From Prevotella sp. (lineage in GTDB: Bacteria; Bacteroidota; Bacteroidia; Bacteroidales; Bacteroidaceae), in the NCBI GenBank assembly GCA_017474515.1, contig JAFVHN010000055.1, forward strand, positions 1 through 40,264: a stretch of 40,264 nt of DNA. The letters are read 5' to 3'. Positions 21,293 through 28,799 of this stretch are shown piece after piece. Within the stretch, counting starts at the first letter, position 1. Every line of letters starts with the position of its first letter. The translations under genes and the position numbers were made by a program. The notes beneath the pieces were generated by a model. The model saw nothing but the letters and a program-made list of their open reading frames with translations, had not been told where the DNA came from and ran no database searches.

Positions 21293-22693
21293 TTAATCAT
21301 CGTTTTCAATGAGCATGTCGGCAGCTTTCTTTTTCAGCCAATCTTTCCATTTCCCTAAGATGTTCGGTTCTTCCTTCGCCGCTGGCCTGGGGGCAGTCTC
21401 CTGTGGCTTTTCTTCCTGTGGTATCTCGGCAGGTGCCTGCGGTTCAGGTTCTTCCTCGGCTTCCACGGGCTGTTCGATGACCGTTTCCACGGGTGTTTCT
21501 TCCGCTATCTCTTTTTCCTCTTCTTCCTGCGGTTTTTCTTCTTCGGGAGGCGTTTCGCCCTTCAGTTTTTCGTGCAGCTGCCTCATGGCTTTCTTCACGG
21601 GCTTGTAGAGTTTCGGAATGAGTTCCTCGTAAAACTCGTCGTCGTCCTCGTTGCGGCTCTTGGGCCGTTTGTCGGTGCGTATGTCGTCTTCCATTCCCGT
21701 TGCCAGGATGGTCACCTTGACGTCTTCGCCCAGCGACTCGTCGGTGGACGTTCCCCAGATGACCTCGATGTTGGCGTCGAGCAGGTCGAAGAAGTCGTCG
21801 ATTTCCTGCAGCTCCCTCACGAAGATGGGCGCCTCGCTGCTTGAGTAGATGTTGAACAGGATGCGCTTGGCCTTTCCGATGTCGTTGCCATAGAGCAGTG
21901 GCGAGTCGAGGGCGTTCATGATGGCGTTTTCCACGCGGTATTGTCCGCTGGCCCTTCCCATGGCCATGATGGCCCCTCCGCCGTCTTTCATGGTTGTCTC
22001 CACATCGCGGAAGTCGAGGTCGATGCCTCCGGCGCTGTGTACGGTGATGAGCTCCGAGATGCCCTTCACGGCGTCGCCCAGTATGTTGTCGGCCCTTTTG
22101 AACGCCTCTTTCACCGAAATGTCGGAGTCGCCGTAAACGTCGCACAGCCGTTCGTTGTTGACGATGAGCAGCGCATCCACGTTCTTTCTCAGCTCATCGA
22201 CGCCTCGTAGGGCCTTGATGATTTTCCGCTTCTTCTCGAAATAGAACGGAATGGTGACCACTCCCACGGTGAGAATGCCTTTTTTCTTTGCGATGCCGGC
22301 CACCACGGGCGCGGCTCCTGTTCCCGTTCCTCCGCCCATGCCGGCTGTGATGAAGGCCATTTGCGTGCCGTCGTCGAGCAGCCGCTCAATGTCGGCCACG
22401 GTACATTCCGCCTCCTTGCGCCCCAGTTCGGGGTTGGCGCCGGCGCCCAGTCCTGTTTCTCCCAGCAGGAGCTTCTTGGGCACGGAGAGTTCCGAGAGCT
22501 GCTTGCTGTCGGTGTTGAGCACGGCGAAGGTGACGCCCTTGATGCCCTCGTCGTACATATTTGTCACGGCGTTGCATCCTCCTCCGCCAACGCCTAATAC
22601 CTTTATGATGTTCTGCGAACGGTCTTCCACCGGCAGGTCGAAATCCACCAGCGGTTCAATCTTCATGTTGTCGTCATTCTTGTTTCTTGCCAT
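21293..22693 (-). CDS. ftsZ: Cell division protein FtsZ
   Basis: A tubulin-like GTPase that polymerises into the division ring. The 466-residue product has the GTP-binding GVGGGGCNAV (34-43) and the tubulin signature GMGGGTGTG (118-126). The T7-loop region is IDLDFRDVETTM. The core ends near residue 340. A Glu/Pro-rich linker of about 90 residues (PEEEKPQEEEEKEIAEETP...) leads to a C-terminal segment NILGKWKDWLKKKAADMLIENDD, the likely partner-binding tail. The gene has its own promoter and lies next to efp rather than in a cluster with ftsA/ftsQ, at least within this window. Confidence 0.97.
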   Translation of the reverse strand: MARNKNDDNMKIEPLVDFDLPVEDRSQNIIKVLGVGGGGCNAVTNMYDEGIKGVTFAVLNTDSKQLSELSVPKKLLLGETGLGAGANPELGRKEAECTVADIERLLDDGTQMAFITAGMGGGTGTGAAPVVAGIAKKKGILTVGVVTIPFYFEKKRKIIKALRGVDELRKNVDALLIVNNERLCDVYGDSDISVKEAFKRADNILGDAVKGISELITVHSAGGIDLDFRDVETTMKDGGGAIMAMGRASGQYRVENAIMNALDSPLLYGNDIGKAKRILFNIYSSSEAPIFVRELQEIDDFFDLLDANIEVIWGTSTDESLGEDVKVTILATGMEDDIRTDKRPKSRNEDDDEFYEELIPKLYKPVKKAMRQLHEKLKGETPPEEEKPQEEEEKEIAEETPVETVIEQPVEAEEEPEPQAPAEIPQEEKPQETAPRPAAKEEPNILGKWKDWLKKKAADMLIENDD

Positions 22694-22791
22694 GGGGTCT
22701 GTTGTTTACGGGTGATGAAATGGTTGCCGCCACGATGTGCGGCAATGATGGTTGTGGCCGGGTCGGCGGCAGCTCGGCCCGGAATTGTGTG

Positions 22792-22799
22792 CAAAGATA
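22792..22799 (-). promoter_or_regulatory. -7 element of ftsZ
   Basis: TATCTTTG on the minus strand, 98 nt before the ftsZ ATG and after the efp terminator. The -33 box is weak. Together with that terminator it accounts for the 310-nt gap 22694-23003. Confidence 0.6.
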
Positions 22800-22897
22800 C
22801 GAAAAATATTGTTTACGGCCATCCCTTCGCAAGGCTTGCGAAGGATTTTTCCATTTGGGATAATTCTACAGGTGTGCCGTTCCTTCTTGTCAATGTC

Positions 22898-22944
22898 AAA
22901 AGAAAACAGTCCATCCCGCTTTTTTTTGCGGGATGGACTGTTTT
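22898..22944 (-). terminator. Terminator of efp
   Basis: A 17-bp perfect stem, AAAACAGTCCATCCCGC (22903-22919) and its complement (22928-22944), with an 8-nt loop. T-rich sequence follows on the minus strand. Confidence 0.92.
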
Positions 22945-23003
22945 GGAATATTATTGCCCCGTGTAAGTCAGAGGCTTTCTGCGGTCAAGAACCGAAGGAT
23001 GGC

Positions 23004-23570
23004 TTATTCCTTCACGCGCTGCAGGTAGCTGCCGTCGCGCGTATCGACCTGCACCAGTTCGCCTTCCTCGATGAACAGGGGCACGCGGATTTCCACGCCT
23101 GTCTCGAGCGTTGCAGGCTTGGTGGCGTTGGTGGCGGTGTCGCCCTTCACTCCCGGCTCGCTGTGGGTGATGCGGAGCACGGTCTTCACCGGCATTTCGG
23201 CGTAGAGGATGGTGTTGGTGTCGGCGTCGCTCACCACTTCCACGATGTCGCTCTCCTTCATGAAGTCAACGCCCGTGATGAGGTCCTTGGCAATGGGAAT
23301 CTGGTCGTAGGTCTCCTGGTTCATGAAGATGAAGTCCTCGCCTTCCTGATACAGGTACTGGTAGGCTCGGCGCTCCACGCGCACGTCCTCGAGGGCCTCG
23401 CCGATGTTGAAGCGCTTTTCCAGCACGCGGCCGCTGACCACGTCCTTCAGGGTGGTGCGCATGATGGTGTTACCCTTGCCCGGCTTCACATGCAGGAAGT
23501 CGATGCAGAAATACAGCTTTCCGTCCATGCGGATGCATGTGCCTTTCTTGATGTCTTGTGATTTAATCAT
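23004..23570 (-). CDS. efp: Elongation factor P
   Basis: Rescues ribosomes stalled at consecutive prolines by binding between the P and E sites. The 188-residue product has the three-barrel layout. The tip of domain I is KPGKGNT with Lys32 in the position that is modified in other bacteria. It continues with the KOW-like segment and a C-terminal end (GVEIRVPLFIEEGELVQVDTRDGSYLQRVKE) that contains the family signature. No epmA/epmB gene is in the window. It has its own promoter, divergent from rpmH. Confidence 0.96.
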   Translation of the reverse strand: MIKSQDIKKGTCIRMDGKLYFCIDFLHVKPGKGNTIMRTTLKDVVSGRVLEKRFNIGEALEDVRVERRAYQYLYQEGEDFIFMNQETYDQIPIAKDLITGVDFMKESDIVEVVSDADTNTILYAEMPVKTVLRITHSEPGVKGDTATNATKPATLETGVEIRVPLFIEEGELVQVDTRDGSYLQRVKE

Positions 23571-23608
23571 AATGAGTTATTTATTGGTTTATTTTCCTGT
23601 TTCGGGCG

Positions 23609-23616
23609 CAAAGGTA
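23609..23616 (-). promoter_or_regulatory. -7 element of efp
   Basis: TACCTTTG on the minus strand, 38 nt before the efp ATG. Confidence 0.7.
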
Positions 23617-23667
23617 GTAAGAATTTGGAAAAAAACATGAAAAAACGGCGTAAAAGTTGCATAAAAC

Positions 23668-23698
23668 TTTGTCATTTGAAAAATTATGTGTACTTTTG
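23668..23698 (+). promoter_or_regulatory. Promoter of rpmH
   Basis: TTTG (23668-23671) and TACTTTTG (23691-23698), spaced 19 nt, 68 nt before the rpmH ATG. Confidence 0.75.
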
Positions 23699-23766
23699 CA
23701 CCCCAAATCCATCCCTTTGGGGTGGAAAGAGGCGAAAATAACAACAAAATAAACATATAATCGACA

Positions 23767-23922
23767 ATGAAAAGAACATTTCAGCCGCACAACCGCCGCC
23801 GCGTGAACAAGCATGGTTTCCGCGAGAGAATGGCAACGAAGAACGGCCGCCGCGTGCTTGCCGCACGCCGTGCCAAGGGACGTAAGAAACTTTCTGTCTC
23901 AGACGAGCACCACGGCAAGTAA
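23767..23922 (+). CDS. rpmH: 50S ribosomal protein L34
   Basis: A very basic 51-residue protein of the large ribosomal subunit. It begins [19 protein letters not shown] and continues [22 protein letters not shown], the universal L34 pattern. The tail SVSDEHHGK is a short extension typical of Bacteroidetes. It is monocistronic, with its own promoter and terminator, and is not next to rnpA or dnaA as in many other bacteria. Confidence 0.98.
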   Translation: MKRTFQPHNRRRVNKHGFRERMATKNGRRVLAARRAKGRKKLSVSDEHHGK

Positions 23923-23944
23923 TCGCACGTGGACTAACGACAAG

Positions 23945-23990
23945 AAAACAGGAAGAAGCAGACCCGGAGTTTGCTTCTTCCTGTTTTTTT
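23945..23990 (+). terminator. Terminator of rpmH
   Basis: A 16-bp perfect stem AAAACAGGAAGAAGCA (23945-23960) / TGCTTCTTCCTGTTTT (23972-23987), followed by T residues. Confidence 0.93.
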
Positions 23991-24055
23991 CGCCTTCTGC
24001 CGGGTGTAAAACGCATTTTCTTGGTGGAAGTGATGGTGTAATAAAAAAAAATATG

Positions 24056-24063
24056 TAATTTTG
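24056..24063 (+). promoter_or_regulatory. -7 element of the PASTA-ddl operon
   Basis: TAATTTTG, 26 nt before the PASTA gene ATG. The -33 box is unclear. This is the only promoter seen for the six-gene run to 30557. Confidence 0.65.
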
Positions 24064-24089
24064 CCAACAAATTACAAAACGATTGCTCG

Positions 24090-24833
24090 ATGAAGGCAAC
24101 AACATTCTTCAAGAAGATATTCAGCCCCATGCTGTGGCTCAATTTCGTGGCCATGGCCTGCGTTACCGTGGCCCTGTGCTTCGCCGTGAAATACGGCATT
24201 GACTTCTACACCCACCACGGCGAGAAAATCCGCGTGCCCAACGTGAAAAACAAGTCGTTTGCCGACGCCGAGAAAATTCTCGACAACTGCGGCCTGCAGA
24301 TACAAATCAGCGACACCGGATACGTGAGGGCGCTGCCCCCCGACTGCATCCTTGAGCAGAGCATCACGCCCGGCGACGTGGTGAAGTCGGGCAGGGTGGT
24401 CTATGTCATCATCAACGCCTCGAACACGCCCACGCTCACCATTCCCGACGTCATCGACAACAGTTCCTACCGCGAGGCCAGGGCCAAGCTGGAGGCCATG
24501 GGATTCAAGGTGGGCGAGCCGCAGTTTGTGAACGGCGAAAAAGACTGGGTCTATGGCATCAGGGTGAAAGACAAACTCTTGAGCAACGGCCAGAAAGTGT
24601 CGGTCGATGCACTGCTCATCATCCAGGTGGGCGACGGCATGCGTGACCTTAACGACACCTCGGTCTATTACACCCAGCCCAGTGATTATTACGAAGACGA
24701 AACCGAGAGTTTCCATCCCAGGAACAGCGAGTCGGAGGCCGACGACTTTGAGCCGGTGCCCGAGACCGACGACTTTGAACCCGTGCCCGAAACCGACGAC
24801 TTCGTGCCCGTGCCCGAAGAGCAGCAGCCATGA
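24090..24833 (+). CDS. PASTA-domain membrane protein
   Basis: A 247-residue protein with one membrane helix (about 15-35) and two extracytoplasmic PASTA domains, about 46-110 (IRVPNVKNKSFADAEKIL...) and 114-182 (LTIPDVIDNSSYREARAKLEAMGF...). PASTA domains bind peptidoglycan or lipid II-like fragments, but no kinase or penicillin-binding domain is attached here. The C-terminal tail has three near-identical acidic repeats (DDFEPVPET at about 218-242). The end overlaps the start of the pseudouridine synthase gene by ATGA. The nearby ddl gene suggests a cell-wall role. Confidence 0.88.
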   Translation: MKATTFFKKIFSPMLWLNFVAMACVTVALCFAVKYGIDFYTHHGEKIRVPNVKNKSFADAEKILDNCGLQIQISDTGYVRALPPDCILEQSITPGDVVKSGRVVYVIINASNTPTLTIPDVIDNSSYREARAKLEAMGFKVGEPQFVNGEKDWVYGIRVKDKLLSNGQKVSVDALLIIQVGDGMRDLNDTSVYYTQPSDYYEDETESFHPRNSESEADDFEPVPETDDFEPVPETDDFVPVPEEQQP

Positions 24834-25912
24834 ACGAGGAACAGTTTGACGATATCGACCTGCTGGAAGAGGGCGACGAGGCGGGCGGCGACGGACAGCT
24901 CTATGAGCACTTCCGCTTCTCGGCCGATGCCGGGCAGGTGGCCGTAAGGGTGGACAAATTCCTTCTTGAACACCTGCCCCACAGCAGTAGAAGCCGCATC
25001 CAGAAAGCCGCCGACGCCGGCATGATCTTCGTGAACGGAAAGGCCGTGAAGAGCAACTACAAGGTGCGGCCGCTCGACGTGGTGACCATGATGATGGACC
25101 GGCCGCGGCACGACGACACCATCGTGCCTGAGGACATCCCGCTCGACGTGGTCTATGAGGACGACGTGCTCATGGTGGTGAACAAGCCCGCCGGCATGGT
25201 GGTGCATCCGGGGTGCGGAAACTATAAGGGCACACTGGTGAACGCCGTGGCCTGGCATCTGCGCAACATGCCTTCCTACGACCCCAACGACCCCGAGGTG
25301 GGGCTGGTACATCGCATTGACAAGGACACCAGTGGACTGCTGCTCGTGGCAAAGACACCCGAGGCAAAGTCGGAACTGGGAAAACAATTCTACAACAAGA
25401 CCACGCACCGCAGCTATCAGGCACTGGTGTGGGCCAATTTCACCGACGACAACGGCACCATTGAGGGAAACATTGCCCGCGACCCCAGGGACAGGCTACG
25501 CATGGAGGTGTTCAGTCCAACGTCGGACATCGGCAAGCCCGCCGTCACCCATTATCGCGTGGTGGAACGCTTCGGCTACACCACACTCGTGGAGTGCGTG
25601 CTCGAAACAGGACGCACACACCAGATAAGGGCGCACATGAAACACATCGGCCACCCGCTCTTCGGCGACGAGCGCTACGGCGGCACCGAAATATTGCGCG
25701 GGGAGCGGTCGGCTTCCTACAAGGCATTCATTCAGAACTGCTTCAAACTGTGCCCCCGACAGGCACTTCATGCACAGACACTCGGATTCGTCCACCCCGT
25801 GACGGGCCGGCAGATGGACTTCGACAGCCCCTTGCCCGCCGACATGGCGGCACTGCTCGGCAAGTGGCGCGCATTCATTGCCGGAACCAACAGGGACACC
25901 TTTGAAGAATAA
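24830..25912 (+). CDS. RluD-family 23S rRNA pseudouridine synthase
   Basis: Isomerises uridine to pseudouridine in large-subunit rRNA. The 360-residue product has an acidic N-terminal extension (1-25) and an S4 RNA-binding domain (about 36-95, with VDKFLLEHLPHSSRSRIQKAADAG in two parts). The catalytic domain has the motif HRIDKDTSGLLL (161-172), with catalytic Asp164. RTHQIRAHMKHIGHPLFGDERYGG further on is typical of RluA/RluD enzymes. It overlaps the PASTA gene by 4 nt, implying coupled translation. Confidence 0.93.
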   Translation: MNEEQFDDIDLLEEGDEAGGDGQLYEHFRFSADAGQVAVRVDKFLLEHLPHSSRSRIQKAADAGMIFVNGKAVKSNYKVRPLDVVTMMMDRPRHDDTIVPEDIPLDVVYEDDVLMVVNKPAGMVVHPGCGNYKGTLVNAVAWHLRNMPSYDPNDPEVGLVHRIDKDTSGLLLVAKTPEAKSELGKQFYNKTTHRSYQALVWANFTDDNGTIEGNIARDPRDRLRMEVFSPTSDIGKPAVTHYRVVERFGYTTLVECVLETGRTHQIRAHMKHIGHPLFGDERYGGTEILRGERSASYKAFIQNCFKLCPRQALHAQTLGFVHPVTGRQMDFDSPLPADMAALLGKWRAFIAGTNRDTFEE

Positions 25913-25944
25913 AACAGCACACATATTTATATTATTATAGAGTA

Positions 25945-26937
25945 ATGGAAAATTTTAAGCGAATTATTGCCATCGTCTGCGGCGGCGACTCCTCGGAGTA
26001 TGCCGTGTCGATGCGCTCTGCTCAGGGACTCTTTTCTTTTTTCGACAAAGAACGTTATCAGGTATATATCGTCGTGGTGCGCGGAATGGACTGGCACGTC
26101 AACCTGCATGACGGCACGACGGCGCCCATCGACCGCAACGACTTCTCGTTCCAGGAGGACGGAAAGCTCGTGATGTTCGACTATGCCTACATCACCATCC
26201 ACGGCACGCCGGGTGAGAACGGCATCCTGCAAGGATATTTTGAACTCATCCACCTGCCGTATTCCACCAGCGGGGTGCTGGTGGAAGCCATGACCTTCGA
26301 CAAGTTCGTGCTCAACCAGTACTTGCGCAGCTATGGCGTGAGCGTGGCCGAGTCGCTGCTTATTCGCAAGGGCTACGAGGAACTGGTGAGCGACGACGAG
26401 ATAGAGGAACGCATCGGCATGCCCTGTTTCGTGAAGCCCGCCGCCGACGGCTCCAGCTTCGGCGTGAGCAAGGTGAAGAACAAGGACCAGCTGGCTCCGG
26501 CCATCCGCAAGGCCATGATGGAGAGCGACGACATCATGGTGGAAAGCTTCCTTGAAGGAACCGAAATCTCCATCGGCTGTTACAAGACGCGCGAAAAGGA
26601 AGTGGTGCTGCCGCCCACCGAGGTGGTGTCGAGCAACGAATTTTTTGACTACGACGCCAAGTACAACGGACAGGTGCAGGAAATCACGCCGGCACGCATC
26701 AGCGACGAACTGACCAGCCGCGTGAAGCAAATCACCAGCCACATCTACGACATCCTGCATTGCAACGGCATCATACGCATTGACTACATCATCAGCCCGC
26801 AAGGACGCATCTCGATGCTTGAGGTGAACACCACGCCCGGCATGACACCCACCAGCTTCATTCCCCAGCAGGTGAGGGCCGCCGGCCTCGATATCAAGGA
26901 CGTGCTCACCGACATTGTGGAAAACCAGTTCATTTAG
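25945..26937 (+). CDS. ddl: D-alanine--D-alanine ligase
   Basis: An ATP-dependent ligase making the D-Ala-D-Ala dipeptide for peptidoglycan. The 330-residue product starts with the family N-terminal motif (CGGDSSEYAVSMRSAQ, about 12-27). The ATP-grasp fold follows, with PCFVKPAADGSSFGVSKV and MVESFLEGTEIS. It ends with the metal and substrate motif RIDYIISPQGRISMLEVNTTPGMTPTSF. It lies 32 nt after the pseudouridine synthase gene in the same run, a linkage consistent with the upstream PASTA protein. Confidence 0.95.
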   Translation: MENFKRIIAIVCGGDSSEYAVSMRSAQGLFSFFDKERYQVYIVVVRGMDWHVNLHDGTTAPIDRNDFSFQEDGKLVMFDYAYITIHGTPGENGILQGYFELIHLPYSTSGVLVEAMTFDKFVLNQYLRSYGVSVAESLLIRKGYEELVSDDEIEERIGMPCFVKPAADGSSFGVSKVKNKDQLAPAIRKAMMESDDIMVESFLEGTEISIGCYKTREKEVVLPPTEVVSSNEFFDYDAKYNGQVQEITPARISDELTSRVKQITSHIYDILHCNGIIRIDYIISPQGRISMLEVNTTPGMTPTSFIPQQVRAAGLDIKDVLTDIVENQFI

Positions 26938-26966
26938 CTTTCCCCCTTTCAACCGATTGACGAAAA

Positions 26967-28124
26967 ATGATGAACGACGAATTACGACCTTTTGACGCCA
27001 TCAGGCCCTTTGAGCCGGAAGAGCTGCCCGCCGTCTTCGAGCGCCTCCTTGCCGACCGGCAGTTCCTGCAAGTGCTCAACTACCTTTACCCGGGCGTCCC
27101 CGTGGAGGCCATCGCCGCCAAGATGCGGGGTTGCAAAAGCTGCCTCGACTTTCAGAAAGCCTTTTGCTACGACTTCCTGAAAAAACTCATGGCCGGCGTG
27201 AGCCACGGCTTCGATATGGACTCCTCGACACTCGACACGTCGCGCCGCTACACTTTCGTGAGCAACCACCGCGACATTGTGCTCGACTCGGCACTGCTCG
27301 ACGTGCTGCTTATCGACAACGGCTTCAACACAACCTGTGAAATAGCCATTGGCGACAACCTTCTGGCGCTGCCCTGGGTGAAAGACCTGGTGCGTGTCAA
27401 CAAGTCGTTCATCGTGGAGCGCTCGCTTCCGCCGCGACAGATGCTCGTGGCCAGCAAGCGCTTGTCGGAATACATGCACTACGTGGTTGCCAAGAAAAAC
27501 GACAACCTGTGGATTGCCCAGCGCGAGGGCCGGGCTAAGGATTCCAACGACCGCACGCAGCCCGCCATCCTCAAGATGATGGCCATGGGCGGCGAGGGAA
27601 CAGCTGCCGAAAGGCTTCTGCAGCTACACATTGTGCCCCTGGCCATCAGTTATGAGCAAGACCCCTGCGACTTCCTGAAAGCCCGCGAGATGCAGCTACG
27701 CCGCGACATTCCAGGATGGAAGAAGTCGCCCACCGACGACATTGTTTCCATGAAGACCGGCATCATGGGCGAGAAAGGGCAAGTTCACTATCATTGCGCT
27801 CCCTGCATCGACGAATGGCTTCAGTCGCTGCCCGCCGACACGCCGAAGGGCGCATTCTTCGACCTCGTGGCCGCCCGCATCGACGAGCAAATCCATTCCA
27901 ACTACCGCCTGTTCCCCTTCAACTATGTTGCCCTCGACATGCTCAATTCTCAGCATGCCTTCGCCAACAAGTACACCGACGACGACAAGCAGCGCTTCAC
28001 CGACTATGTGGCCCGTCAGCTTGCGAAGATTGACGATGTGGAGAACAAGGACGACGACTTCCTCACCGAGTGCATCCTTACGATGTATGCCAATCCTGTG
28101 GTCAACAAGATGACCGCCCTTTAG
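26967..28124 (+). CDS. PlsC-like acyltransferase domain protein
   Basis: A 385-residue protein (or 384 from the second Met) with a glycerolipid acyltransferase-like core. The key motif is FVSNHRDIVLDSALLD at about 98-113. The His-Asp spacing is H-x5-D (H101, D107), or H-x-D, rather than the classical H-x4-D. A later IAQREGRAKDSNDRTQP (about 180) fits the family's second block, E-G-x-R. No signal peptide is seen, so it probably acts at the cytoplasmic face of the membrane on a lysophospholipid or a related acceptor. The substrate is unknown. Confidence 0.78.
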   Translation: MMNDELRPFDAIRPFEPEELPAVFERLLADRQFLQVLNYLYPGVPVEAIAAKMRGCKSCLDFQKAFCYDFLKKLMAGVSHGFDMDSSTLDTSRRYTFVSNHRDIVLDSALLDVLLIDNGFNTTCEIAIGDNLLALPWVKDLVRVNKSFIVERSLPPRQMLVASKRLSEYMHYVVAKKNDNLWIAQREGRAKDSNDRTQPAILKMMAMGGEGTAAERLLQLHIVPLAISYEQDPCDFLKAREMQLRRDIPGWKKSPTDDIVSMKTGIMGEKGQVHYHCAPCIDEWLQSLPADTPKGAFFDLVAARIDEQIHSNYRLFPFNYVALDMLNSQHAFANKYTDDDKQRFTDYVARQLAKIDDVENKDDDFLTECILTMYANPVVNKMTAL

Positions 28125-28143
28125 TTCTCACCTTCCACCAGCC

Positions 28144-28797
28144 ATGATCCGCAAATTGCTGCCGCTGCTCCTGCTTTTTGCCGCCTGCACCACCGAAGAT
28201 TATGAAACGGGCGACGGCGACCTGTCGTTCATGCGTGCCGACTTTGCCGAGGTTTATACCAACTCCAAGTCGCAAATGGTGAGCGCCATGACCGACGAGG
28301 GCGACAGCCTGGTCTTCGACAAGCCCTTGGAGGTGAAATGGGTTTCCACGCCCGACTCGTGCTACCGCGTCTTGCTCTATTACAACCGCAAGGACGAGAA
28401 GGTGGAACCCCTCTCGGTGCAGCAAGTGGCCACGCCGGGATTGAAGAAACACAATAACAAGGTGCCCATGGACCCGCTTTCGGTTGAAAGCTCGTGGAAA
28501 AGCACCAATGGCCGCTATTTCAACCTGGGACTGGTGTTGAAAACGGCCGGCGACATCGGCGACAAGAAACATATGATAGGGATTTCCGTTGATTCCGTGA
28601 AAATCCACGATGACGGTTCCTGCCGTTATGTCCTCACCCTTCGCCACGACCAGAACGACATTCCCCAGTATTTCTCCCATCCCCTTTATCTCAGCATCCC
28701 TCTGAAGTCGCGTAGCATGCCCCTTTCAGTCGGCGACACCCTCCTGCTTCGTGTCAACACCTTCAGCGGGATGAAAGAACTCATTTTACCCTTTTGA
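28144..28797 (+). CDS. NigD-like lipoprotein
   Basis: A 217-residue lipoprotein: a short signal peptide with lipobox FAAC (Cys15) is followed by TTEDYETGDG. The rest is beta-rich and resembles NigD-like proteins of Bacteroidales. An N-terminal small barrel (about 22-65, FAEVYTNSKSQMVSAMTDEGDSLVF) and a C-terminal immunoglobulin-like part (MIGISVDSVKIHDDGSCRYVLTLRHDQNDIPQYFSHPLYLSIPL, in part) are visible. The function is unknown. It is separated from the CotH gene by 2 nt, suggesting a linked surface role. Confidence 0.75.
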   Translation: MIRKLLPLLLLFAACTTEDYETGDGDLSFMRADFAEVYTNSKSQMVSAMTDEGDSLVFDKPLEVKWVSTPDSCYRVLLYYNRKDEKVEPLSVQQVATPGLKKHNNKVPMDPLSVESSWKSTNGRYFNLGLVLKTAGDIGDKKHMIGISVDSVKIHDDGSCRYVLTLRHDQNDIPQYFSHPLYLSIPLKSRSMPLSVGDTLLLRVNTFSGMKELILPF

Positions 28798-28799
28798 AG

